The translations under genes were made by a program, and so were the position numbers. From assembly GCA_009930355.1 (NCBI GenBank), contig RZYK01000031.1, forward strand, positions 1-14,817: a stretch of DNA of 14,817 nucleotides, written 5' to 3'. The notes below the pieces were generated by a model. The model ran no database searches and was not told the DNA's origin. It saw only the letters and a list, made by a program, of their open reading frames with translations. This stretch comes from Campylobacterota bacterium (lineage in GTDB: Bacteria > Campylobacterota > Campylobacteria > Campylobacterales > Sulfurospirillaceae). Position 1 is the first letter of the stretch; each line of letters begins with the position of its first letter. Of this stretch, positions 7,905 through 13,895 are shown piece after piece.

Positions 7905-8515
7905 GGTAACGACCTTGTGCATTGATTTAAAAGGAATGTAACGTGTTTGATAAGAAGATTTTGCGCTTCGTAAAAGCCCATATTTGAAGCTTTTGCACGT
8001 ACCAATAAGCCTTTGAGCAGTAGCATAATACTGGTAGTAAGTAAGTCCACATCATCGATTAAAAACTCACCTTTTGCTATACCTTCATGCAAACAACCCG
8101 AAATAAAGTCAAAATCTTCTTGGAAAAAGCTTTCAAAATAGGCACTATAAAGCCCCGTTTTATCAATGAGCATGGCACTGATAAAATGTTGGTAAAGTTT
8201 TAAGACTTGCTCTTTATTGCCCTCTTCTTCACACTCGCTAAAGTTGAAAAAGTCTAAAAGTTTTTCTTTAGCACTCATATGCTCTGTGATACGTTTGCTA
8301 AAAGCCTCGTGATGTCGCCCTGCGATCATATCCCAAATCGCAAAGATAATCTCTTCTTTGTTTTTAAAATAAAGATACACCGTGCCTTTTGCTACCCCTG
8401 CACTTTTAGCGATTTCATCGATGCTGGTTTGCTGGATACCTTTATCGCAAAAAAGCTCAATGGACGCACGAGCAATATCGCACCGTTTTTCTTCTTTGTC
8501 TATAATACGTGCCAT
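7901..8515 (-). CDS. TetR-family repressor of the efflux operon
   Basis: This 204-residue regulator has a classic N-terminal TetR helix-turn-helix (about 13-57), with TSIDEIAKSAGVAKGTVYLYF as helix, turn and recognition helix, and a divergent ligand-binding helical C-terminal domain. It is the first gene of the efflux operon and is joined to the tolC-like gene by a 4-nt overlap. AAAGGAGA lies about 4 nt before the ATG. A palindromic operator sits between the promoter and this start, so autorepression of the whole operon with release by a pump substrate is the likely logic. The inducer is unknown. Confidence 0.92.
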   Translation of the reverse strand: MARIIDKEEKRCDIARASIELFCDKGIQQTSIDEIAKSAGVAKGTVYLYFKNKEEIIFAIWDMIAGRHHEAFSKRITEHMSAKEKLLDFFNFSECEEEGNKEQVLKLYQHFISAMLIDKTGLYSAYFESFFQEDFDFISGCLHEGIAKGEFLIDDVDLLTTSIMLLLKGLLVRAKASNMGFYEAQNLLIKHVTFLLNQCTRSLP

Positions 8516-8527
8516 GTCTCTCCTTTA

Positions 8528-8544
8528 AATGACTGACGGTCATT
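8528..8544. promoter_or_regulatory. TetR-type operator
   Basis: AATGAC-TGACG-GTCATT is a 6-5-6 inverted repeat just upstream of the tetR ribosome site and downstream of the -10 box, covering about +4 to +20. On the - strand it reads AATGACCGTCAGTCATT, similar in style to known TetR-family operators rich in GAC/GTC. Repression by roadblock or occlusion is inferred. Confidence 0.7.
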
Positions 8545-8554
8545 CATTTTTGAA

Positions 8555-8583
8555 ATAGTACATTTTTGAGGGAATTTTGTCAA
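8555..8583 (-). promoter_or_regulatory. Promoter of the tetR-tolC-mfp-rnd operon
   Basis: On the - strand the consensus -35 TTGACA (8578-8583) and TACTAT (8555-8560) are separated by exactly 17 bp. Transcription would start near 8548. The iterated palindrome at 8593-8606 lies 9 bp upstream of the -35 box. Confidence 0.7.
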
Positions 8584-8592
8584 TAGAAAATG

Positions 8593-8606
8593 CTTTACAT
8601 GTAAAG
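8593..8606. repeat. Iterated palindrome copy 4 (exact 14-mer)
   Basis: Exact CTTTACATGTAAAG between the deformylase stop (8608) and the efflux promoter. The context TAATCTTTACATGTAAAG is identical to that at the far end of the efflux operon (2932-2949). Confidence 0.9.
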
Positions 8607-8607
8607 A

Positions 8608-9156
8608 TTAAAATTGGGTGAGTGCTTCTTTTTCAGCCATAAGACGTTGGTACTCTTTTTCCATAATAATATCGTTTGTGCTCTCTACCCTATCGATAAA
8701 GACTTTACCGATGAGATGGTCGTATTCGTGTTGAAAGAGACGTGCTAGAAAATCTTTGAAAACGACGTGTTGCTCTTTGCCCGTTCTATCAAAATAGACC
8801 ACTTCTATCTCTTTATAGCGTGGTACAAATCCACGAATCCCAGGAAGACTCAAACACCCTTCCCAGTCCTTAGTGTATTCCTCAGAAAAAGCGATAATGC
8901 GAGGATTGATCAAGGCGGTTGGCTCCATTAGCGGGGCATACGGGTAGCGTGAATTTGGATACGATGCCATAATGAGCATACTTAAAGAATGCCCTACTTG
9001 AGGGGCGGCAATACCTACGCCTTTGGATTCTTTACATGTAAAGATCATAGCATCAATGAGTGCTTGAATTTCAGGGGCTAAAATGTCGCTGACTGGTTTT
9101 GCGACAAAGCGAATAATGGGACTTCCTAATTGTGAAATTTCTAAGCGTTGGGACAT
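8608..9156 (-). CDS. def: Peptide deformylase
   Basis: This 182-residue metalloenzyme removes the N-formyl group from new proteins. All three family motifs are intact: GVGIAAPQ (46-53), EGCLSLP (99-105, metal ligand Cys101) and QHEYDHL (142-148, ligands His143 and His147, catalytic Glu144). AAGGAGA precedes the ATG by about 4 nt. The start overlaps the end of the upstream kinase gene by 16 nt, so it is probably cotranscribed with pnuC and the kinase. Residues 39-42 (Phe-Thr-Cys-Lys) are encoded by an exact copy of the iterated palindrome at a position where the family is variable. No extra residues seem to have been added there. Confidence 0.96.
   Translation of the reverse strand: MSQRLEISQLGSPIIRFVAKPVSDILAPEIQALIDAMIFTCKESKGVGIAAPQVGHSLSMLIMASYPNSRYPYAPLMEPTALINPRIIAFSEEYTKDWEGCLSLPGIRGFVPRYKEIEVVYFDRTGKEQHVVFKDFLARLFQHEYDHLIGKVFIDRVESTNDIIMEKEYQRLMAEKEALTQF
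9030..9043. repeat. Iterated palindrome copy 5, inside def
   Basis: Exact CTTTACATGTAAAG within the deformylase gene. It is read TTT-ACA-TGT-AAA (Phe-Thr-Cys-Lys) four codons before the GVGIAAPQ motif. Confidence 0.9.
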
Positions 9157-9878
9157 GTTCTCTCCTTAAAATGTTCATCAAACCACGTTTCACACACGAT
9201 ATTATAGACTTTTTTGTAAAGGTCTAATTTTTTAAGGTCGTATTTTTCTTTACATGTAAAGTAGGTGCGTAAAAAAAGATAAATCTCTTTTTTGGTGAGG
9301 TTGAATTCTACGCAAATGCTCGCCAAATCAAAATACCTATCGTTGATGCGAGCGTATTCCCAGTCAATGAATGTAATGTTGTGTTGATGAAAGAGAATAT
9401 TTTTAGGGTTTAAATCATGATGGCAGAGCACATAATCTTTGCGTAGCATGTGCAGTTTTTTAAAGAGAAGAAATGCTCTTTTTTGAAGAGGTTTTTTATA
9501 CGCTTTGCTCATATCGTAAGGTTTTTGCTGGTAAGCAATGCTATGCAGTGTGCGTAGGGTTCGAGCAAGGTTTTGCAGCTCTTTTTGCGTAAGTTTGCTG
9601 TGGTGAACCCCTTCTCCAAAGCGTGCAATCATAAGGTTGTTGGGACGGTCTAAAAGCAGTGGCTTTTGAGCAATGCCTTTTACAAAAGCTTTTTTGGCTA
9701 TCTTAAACTCATGCTTTCTCTCTAGGGCATTGTGCCCAAAAACCCGCACAAGGTAGCTTTGTTGGGTACCAATAAGACAGTAATTGGTGTTATTGTAGCC
9801 TTGATTTTCTAAGCGTGTGAGGTGAAGTAAGGTTTCATTGCTAAAGCACGCATAGGTACGTAAAAAATCAATGGTCAT
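9141..9878 (-). CDS. Choline/thiamine-kinase-like phosphotransferase
   Basis: This 245-residue protein belongs to the aminoglycoside phosphotransferase/choline kinase fold. The catalytic loop HHDLNPKN (His153, Asp155, Asn160; HxDxxxxN) and the metal-binding Asp172 in FIDWEYA are intact. An N-terminal substrate/ATP lobe (TRLENQGYNNTNYCLIG) matches LicA/choline-kinase style. Its ATG overlaps the pnuC stop by 4 nt, so its function is probably tied to that transporter. A vitamin kinase that traps the imported compound, for example thiamine (ThiK belongs to this fold), is the attractive inference; choline or another alcohol is possible. Residues FTCK in the C-terminal third come from a copy of the iterated palindrome. 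Confidence 0.82.
   Translation of the reverse strand: MTIDFLRTYACFSNETLLHLTRLENQGYNNTNYCLIGTQQSYLVRVFGHNALERKHEFKIAKKAFVKGIAQKPLLLDRPNNLMIARFGEGVHHSKLTQKELQNLARTLRTLHSIAYQQKPYDMSKAYKKPLQKRAFLLFKKLHMLRKDYVLCHHDLNPKNILFHQHNITFIDWEYARINDRYFDLASICVEFNLTKKEIYLFLRTYFTCKEKYDLKKLDLYKKVYNIVCETWFDEHFKERTCPNA
9248..9261. repeat. Iterated palindrome copy 6, inside the kinase gene
   Basis: Exact CTTTACATGTAAAG, read in frame as Phe-Thr-Cys-Lys near the C terminus of the kinase. Confidence 0.9.
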
Positions 9879-10477
9879 GAAACTCTTTTATCTTTTTTCC
9901 ATTGGTAAAAGCCAAAGGTTGCCAAAACGGTGTAGAGAAAAAATAAAACAGCCGTGAGGTAAAAGGCTTTTTGCAGGTAAATGTAGATAGAAACAGCGTC
10001 AATCACTATCCAATAGAGCCAATTTTCAAGAATTTTTTGTGCTAGCATATAGGTGGTAAACACGGCAAAAACGGTGGTTGCCGAATCTAAATAGGCAAAA
10101 TCCGCTCGTGTATACGTCGCCATAAGGTAGCCAAACAGAAGCGATACGCACACAAGCATACCAATAATTTTTAAATGTTTAACCACGCCCCAAGAACTCA
10201 CTTCACGCTCTTCATTTTCTTTTTTTCCATGCTTCCATGCGTACCAACCATACACTGCCATGATGAGGTAGTAGGCATTGAGCGCTGAGTCCATGAGCAA
10301 GGAGGCATCAAAGAAAAGAATCGCATAAATCAGCGTACTTAAAAATGCCGCAGGCCAGCACCAAAGGCTTTGGCGCATTGCCAAGAAGAGATAAGAAAGT
10401 GATAAAAATACGGCTAAGCCTTCCCATGCGGAGGTGGTCATAATAGCCTCGTAAACGCCCTCTAAAAATTCACGCAT
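9875..10477 (-). CDS. pnuC: PnuC-family vitamin/nucleoside transporter
   Basis: This integral membrane protein of about 200 residues has roughly seven hydrophobic helices. Family hallmarks are SLWCWPAAFLSTLIYAILFF, NAYYLIMAVYGWYAWKHG, the FAVFTTYMLAQKILENWLYW stretch and the following IVIDAVSIYIYLQK. PnuC proteins move nicotinamide riboside, and close relatives (PnuT, PnuX) move thiamine or riboflavin by facilitated diffusion coupled to intracellular phosphorylation. I chose the ATG at 10477 because AAGGAAT lies 5 nt upstream. The frame stays open to a TTG at 10546, but that extension lacks family similarity. The gene overlaps the downstream kinase by 4 nt. The upstream DNA shows no recognisable TPP riboswitch. 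The symbol denotes the family, not a proven substrate. Confidence 0.88.
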   Translation of the reverse strand: MREFLEGVYEAIMTTSAWEGLAVFLSLSYLFLAMRQSLWCWPAAFLSTLIYAILFFDASLLMDSALNAYYLIMAVYGWYAWKHGKKENEEREVSSWGVVKHLKIIGMLVCVSLLFGYLMATYTRADFAYLDSATTVFAVFTTYMLAQKILENWLYWIVIDAVSIYIYLQKAFYLTAVLFFLYTVLATFGFYQWKKDKRVS

Positions 10478-10582
10478 GTGATTCCTTAAAAATGTCATTG
10501 TCTGGAGTTTTATAAAGCGAGCATTATGCCTGATTTTATCCAACAAACAAAAAACAGGATGAAGTAAGGTGTATAAAGGGGT

Positions 10583-10615
10583 TAGAAACGAAAGCTTTTT
10601 AGGGTTTCGTTTCTA
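10583..10615. terminator. Strong 11-bp hairpin downstream of the GlcG/HbpS-like gene
   Basis: TAGAAACGAAA (10583-10593) pairs perfectly with TTTCGTTTCTA (10605-10615) around an 11-nt loop. It lies 13 nt beyond the stop codon of the - strand gene. No uninterrupted T-run follows on either strand, so it may be a weak terminator or a 3'-end stabilising structure. Confidence 0.55.
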
Positions 10616-10628
10616 TGGAGGTGTTAGA

Positions 10629-11141
10629 TTATTTTAACAAGGCTTGCGCACCTGCTAAAGCGACTTCGTGGTCATTTTCAACGCTACTACCGCTCACACC
10701 AATGGCTCCAATCACAACACCCTTGCTGTCTTTTAAAAGAAGTCCTCCAGGGAAGGTAATCAGTCCACCGTTGGAAAACTCAATGTTATACAAGGGCTTA
10801 CCAGGTTGTGCTAATGCGCCTAAATCGCCTGTAGGCATGTTGAAAAAGCGTGCGGTTTTTGCTTTTTTAATAGAAATATCAATGCTCCCCAAGAACGCAT
10901 CGTCCATACGTACAAATGCTTTAAGGTTTGCACCCGCATCAACAACAGCAATATCCATGAGCGTTCCTTGTTTCTGTGCTTTTGTTCTAGCAGCAGAGAT
11001 GACTGTCATGGCTTGATCGAGGGTAATATCCGCACTGCTTGATGCAATGGCTGAGGGTGTAAATGCAAAAAGAGCTACAAAAACCATAATAGGCATAAGC
11101 ATCATAGTTTTTAGATGAGATAAACGATTTTTCATTGACAT
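10629..11141 (-). CDS. Exported GlcG/HbpS-like protein
   Basis: This 170-residue protein belongs to the GlcG/HbpS (DUF336-type) family. Family features include DITLDQAMTVISAARTKAQ, MDIAVVDAGANLKAFVRMD and the Gly-rich end (GGLITFPGGLLLKD, then GVVIGAIGVSG and a final Ala-Leu helix). The start at 11141 is set by AAGGAGA 8 nt upstream. The frame extends further upstream but without ribosome site support. The first 30 or so residues form a Sec signal peptide ending near PSAIASS, so the mature domain acts in the periplasm. HbpS binds haem in Streptomyces; other relatives are linked to glycolate or diol metabolism. It is transcribed alone, and no partner here indicates which role applies. Confidence 0.88.
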   Translation of the reverse strand: MSMKNRLSHLKTMMLMPIMVFVALFAFTPSAIASSSADITLDQAMTVISAARTKAQKQGTLMDIAVVDAGANLKAFVRMDDAFLGSIDISIKKAKTARFFNMPTGDLGALAQPGKPLYNIEFSNGGLITFPGGLLLKDSKGVVIGAIGVSGSSVENDHEVALAGAQALLK

Positions 11142-11470
11142 GTAAGTGTTCTCCTTGTTTTGGTAGATAAGAATGATGTGACTAAACTTCTTCCAACCTT
11201 TTCCTTCATGCAAATAACGTTTAACATACAGTGCTAAAGCATTTGCCCTGAATTTTCCACATACGATGATGACCTCTTTGCGCTTTTACACCTCCTTTAA
11301 GTAGTCTATTTTCTTAATAATTACTAAAAATTCTACATTAAGTACATAGCATGAAAATAGCAGTGTAGCTTCCCTCCTCTTTGGTAGGTACAAAAGGTTT
11401 AATCAAGGTTTGGTTAAAATTCTTACATGTAAAAGCGATGCAAATCGTTTGAGACGCAAGGGGCGAGGGA
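11142..11470. other. 329-bp divergent intergenic region
   Basis: No convincing gene lies here. It carries an imperfect inverted repeat TTAATAATTACTAA (about 11314-11327, operator-like). On the - strand it has an orphan full-length Shine-Dalgarno sequence AAAGGAGGTG (about 11289-11298) with no start codon at usable distance. A 13-codon frame at 11221-11262 (-) is not supported. It also holds a degenerate palindrome at 11421-11434. Promoters for both flanking genes must lie here, but none is convincing; TAAAAT near 11415 is a possible + strand -10 box. Confidence 0.5.
11421..11434. repeat. Degenerate copy of the iterated palindrome
   Basis: The 10-bp core TTACATGTAA (11423-11432) is perfect, but the outer bases differ from the 14-mer at three positions. 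It lies 36 nt upstream of the pentapeptide-protein start, and could overlap its promoter. Confidence 0.45.
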
Positions 11471-12076
11471 ATGAATAAGATAAACATAGCAGATAACCTA
11501 GACTGCTTTGCCGAGCGATTTGAGGGGGTTGATCTGCATGGCACACGTTTAAATAAAGCGGAATTTGAAGAGTGTACCTTTGTTGCGTGTGATTTTAGTC
11601 AGACCTTCTTTTATGCGTGCAGGTTTATAGACTGCCACTTTGAAAACTGCAATTTAAGCGTCATGAAACTCACCGATAGCAAAGTGAGTAACACGGAGTT
11701 TACCTCATGCAAAATGAACGGCATCGACTGGTGCATGTGCAACTGGAAAAGCCTACTCAATCCTCTGCCGTTAAAATTTAAAGAGTGTATTTTAGATGAC
11801 AGTAACTTTTTTGGACTCACAATGCAAGGAGTTGTCATGAGCGAATGCCGTTCCAAAGAGGTCGATTTTCGCTCCGCCCTGCTCCACAACGCCAACTTCA
11901 CCGCCACCGACTTCAAAGGCGCTCTTTTTGGGAACACCCATCTGGAAAATGCCAATTTTACCAATGCAAGCAACACCCAAATAGACCTACGCACCAACCA
12001 CCTCAAAGGTGCGATATTTAGTCGATTTGAAGCACTGAGTTTGTTGGAGGGGTTGGGGATTGTTTTGGTGGAGTGA
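11471..12076 (+). CDS. Pentapeptide-repeat protein, Qnr/McbG-like
   Basis: This 201-residue protein has pentapeptide repeats (A/C-D/N-L/F-x-x) from about 15 to 85 (for example FEECTFVACDFSQTFFYACR) and again from about 105 to 175 (FRSALLHNANFTATDFKGAL). A non-repeat break with WCMCNWKS near 88-95 separates them. It should fold as a right-handed quadrilateral beta-helix. The C-terminal helix (FSRFEALSLLEGLGIVLVE) resembles the Qnr/MfpA dimer tail. Qnr proteins mimic DNA and protect gyrase, but most relatives of this length are uncharacterised, so quinolone protection is only a possibility. AAGGGG at 11458-11463 is placed 7 nt before the ATG. It is cysteine-rich and has no signal peptide. Confidence 0.87.
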   Translation: MNKINIADNLDCFAERFEGVDLHGTRLNKAEFEECTFVACDFSQTFFYACRFIDCHFENCNLSVMKLTDSKVSNTEFTSCKMNGIDWCMCNWKSLLNPLPLKFKECILDDSNFFGLTMQGVVMSECRSKEVDFRSALLHNANFTATDFKGALFGNTHLENANFTNASNTQIDLRTNHLKGAIFSRFEALSLLEGLGIVLVE

Positions 12077-12086
12077 GGGAAGAAAG

Positions 12087-12100
12087 CTTTACATGTAAAG
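12087..12100. repeat. Iterated palindrome copy 7 (exact 14-mer)
   Basis: Exact CTTTACATGTAAAG, 10 nt after the pentapeptide-protein stop and about 100 nt upstream of the secreted six-cysteine protein. Confidence 0.9.
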
Positions 12101-12203
12101 TGTATATTTCAATTAAAAGGTGTTGTTCTTTTGTCATTTTTAATTCAGTTTTTGTTAAATTTTTTTAAGTATTATTTTAGCATTAAGGAAAAAGGACTAA
12201 AAC

Positions 12204-12596
12204 ATGATGAAAAAAATCATATCTAAAATGAATCCGTTGCTATTTGTTGCATTGCTTATGGTGGCTTTTACGAGTCAAGCATTGGCAAAAAATCCAGGTA
12301 AAAGTGCTAGTTCCTGTGTCAACGTAGTAGGGACAACAATTACCAATAATTGTTCTCAAAATGTTTTTGTTATCTGGTGTGGAGATTTAAAATATTCTAG
12401 TAAACGATGTGGAGATGGTCCAAATGGAGGTTTTTATACACACTCTGATAATTTTAAACCAGGACAAAGTAAAACACTAGAAGTTAAACCAGGTAAAACT
12501 TATAGATATGCTTCATGTTTTGGCAAGATATCGTTTGGCAATAATGGTATGTACACAGACTCCCCAAATGGTAGTTACCGTTGTCTTCCAAACTAA
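12204..12596 (+). CDS. Secreted six-cysteine protein, unknown function
   Basis: This 130-residue protein has a clear Sec signal peptide (basic MMKK, hydrophobic LLFVALLMVAFTSQALA, cut after Ala28). The mature part has exactly six cysteines (38, 50, 59, 69, 105, 127), enough for three disulfides in the periplasm or outside. The pattern TITNNCSQNVFVIWCGD recalls small exported Cys-rich domains found in many proteobacteria, whose function is unknown to me. AAAGGA lies 7 nt before the ATG and the T-rich upstream DNA with TATTAT (12170-12175) could be a promoter. The gene looks more A/T-biased than its neighbours (many AAA, AAT, GGA and ACA codons), a hint of recent acquisition. It is convergent with the GrpB-like gene. 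Confidence 0.8.
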   Translation: MMKKIISKMNPLLFVALLMVAFTSQALAKNPGKSASSCVNVVGTTITNNCSQNVFVIWCGDLKYSSKRCGDGPNGGFYTHSDNFKPGQSKTLEVKPGKTYRYASCFGKISFGNNGMYTDSPNGSYRCLPN

Positions 12597-12625
12597 ATTT
12601 ATCAAAGCAATAAGATATTTGAAGT

Positions 12626-13156
12626 TTACCCTTCTCTTAGCGTTGTTTGATGGAGTATGGATTTTACAAAAGGGGATTTTAGCGCTCCATATGCTTCTTG
12701 TTCAGTGATGCCATTGGCTAAGATATTTTGTTTTGTCTGTTCATATGCCTTACGAGCGTGTGGATTTGCTAGCATGTACTCTTTGTAGAGCATTTGCTTT
12801 TGATGCTCCTCGCACTCCTTTTTTATCACATGAACATGCACAAAATACTTCTCACCCTCATAGAAAATAGTTCCATCTTTTCTAGGACGCTCAGGCGGAA
12901 AAGGTTTTGCGCTTATCTGGTCTTGAAATCCAAGCGCTTTTAAGTGATCCACCGCCAAATAAAAATCCCTATCTTCATACAAAATAGACAAATCTATAAT
13001 GCCTTTTCCCCCTATTTTAGCGGAGGTTGAGCCTATATGTATCACATCAAGAGAGGGCGTGCGAATGAACTCTATAAGTGCTTGTGCCACACTGAGATAA
13101 ACTTCACTCCACGGTAAAAATCTAGCTTTTATCTTTTCGTATTTTAAAATCTTCAT
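12626..13156 (-). CDS. GrpB-like (UPF0157) nucleotidyltransferase-fold protein
   Basis: This protein of about 176 residues belongs to the GrpB/UPF0157 family. The core motif is HIGSTSAKIGGKGIIDLSI (from residue 40), with Asp55 where the nucleotidyltransferase fold keeps a metal ligand. LERPRKDG-type and HVHVIKKE segments follow, as in family members. I favour the ATG at 13156 because the family normally begins just before this point. In-frame ATGs at 13174 and 13201 extend it by 6 or 15 residues, and none of the three has a strong ribosome site. Family members have no settled function; a link to coenzyme A synthesis has been claimed for some fusions. It stands alone between convergent and co-oriented neighbours. 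Confidence 0.8.
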   Translation of the reverse strand: MKILKYEKIKARFLPWSEVYLSVAQALIEFIRTPSLDVIHIGSTSAKIGGKGIIDLSILYEDRDFYLAVDHLKALGFQDQISAKPFPPERPRKDGTIFYEGEKYFVHVHVIKKECEEHQKQMLYKEYMLANPHARKAYEQTKQNILANGITEQEAYGALKSPFVKSILHQTTLREG

Positions 13157-13230
13157 GGATTGTTTCTCTTTCATTGTCTTTGAAATATCAATAAAACACA
13201 TGTATGGTATTTATCTTTACTCCCTCTTCT

Positions 13231-13244
13231 CTTTACATGTAAAG
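13231..13244. repeat. Iterated palindrome copy 8 (exact 14-mer)
   Basis: Exact CTTTACATGTAAAG in the gap between the GrpB-like gene and the pseudouridine synthase stop (13287). It could belong to the 5' region of the former or the 3' region of the latter. Confidence 0.9.
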
Positions 13245-13286
13245 ATTTTAGAGCAAGCAAAATAAAACGTTCGTGTATAAAGACGC

Positions 13287-13895
13287 TTAGGTTTTTTGGA
13301 GATGGTTTATCAGCTGTTTCTCTTCATCTTTTAAAAGGTAGCGCCATTCACCGCTTTTTATGTCGAGATTAAAACTGCCAATGCTGATTCTACTGAGCTC
13401 CAATACTTTTAAAGGCGTGCCAAATTTTGAATCTTTGAGTGCGCCAAAAAGGCGGCGAATATGCCTATTTTTCCCTTCATCAATAACAACTTTGAGTTTT
13501 GTTTTTGCGCCACCCGTGCTGATTTTCTCAACCTTAAGTGCTTTAAGCAGACCGTATGGGCTTTGCACTCCATTTAATGCTTCTGCAATATGCTCATCGC
13601 TCACATGACCTCGCACCCAAATCTCATAAACTTTGATGCAATTTTTAGGCGTGGTCAATGCATGGTTGATTTTGCTGTTGGTCGTAAAAAGCAAAAGCCC
13701 TTTTGATTCCAAATCGAGCCGTCCAATGGGCATCCACCCCTCCGTAAAAGCCCACTCAGGTAAAAGCTCATAAACGGTTTTTCGCCCAAGGTCGTCTGAA
13801 CGTGTGACCAGATAGCCTTTTGGCTTATTGAGGGCTAAGAGTTCTTTTGATGTGTCTCCATTGGGTAACGTATGCAAAGAGTCTAAAACAGTCAT
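13287..13895 (-). CDS. RsuA/RluE-type rRNA pseudouridine synthase
   Basis: This 202-residue enzyme converts a specific uridine of rRNA to pseudouridine. The family signature GRLDLESKGLLLFT contains catalytic Asp61; the early LALNKPKGYLVTRSDD and the late NRHIRRLFG segments are also typical of the RsuA/RluB/RluE group. There is no N-terminal S4 RNA-binding domain, so the architecture is RluE-like rather than RsuA or RluB. The exact target uridine cannot be read from sequence. Its ATG overlaps the bioV stop by 4 nt, so it is cotranscribed with bioV and probably with the FtsH-like gene before it. Confidence 0.92.
   Translation of the reverse strand: MTVLDSLHTLPNGDTSKELLALNKPKGYLVTRSDDLGRKTVYELLPEWAFTEGWMPIGRLDLESKGLLLFTTNSKINHALTTPKNCIKVYEIWVRGHVSDEHIAEALNGVQSPYGLLKALKVEKISTGGAKTKLKVVIDEGKNRHIRRLFGALKDSKFGTPLKVLELSRISIGSFNLDIKSGEWRYLLKDEEKQLINHLQKT

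Noticed and set aside
9875..10546. Longer pnuC from the TTG at 10546
   Set aside because: The extra 23 residues lack hydrophobic or family character, while the ATG at 10477 has AAGGAAT at ideal distance.
10547..10628. TPP or other riboswitch upstream of the pnuC-kinase-def operon
   Set aside because: No thi-box-like conserved segments (CTGAGA, ACCTGA-type) were seen on the - strand. The strong hairpin there belongs to the 3' end of the neighbouring gene.
11221..11262. 13-codon frame MWKIQGKCFSTVC on the - strand as a leader peptide
   Set aside because: It is too short to support, the ribosome site is poor, and there is no sign of attenuation hairpins.
11338..11544. 68-residue - strand frame across the pentapeptide gene start
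   Set aside because: It overlaps the well supported pentapeptide gene, has no ribosome site and has no family features. It contains Phe-Thr-Cys-Lys only because the degenerate palindrome lies there.
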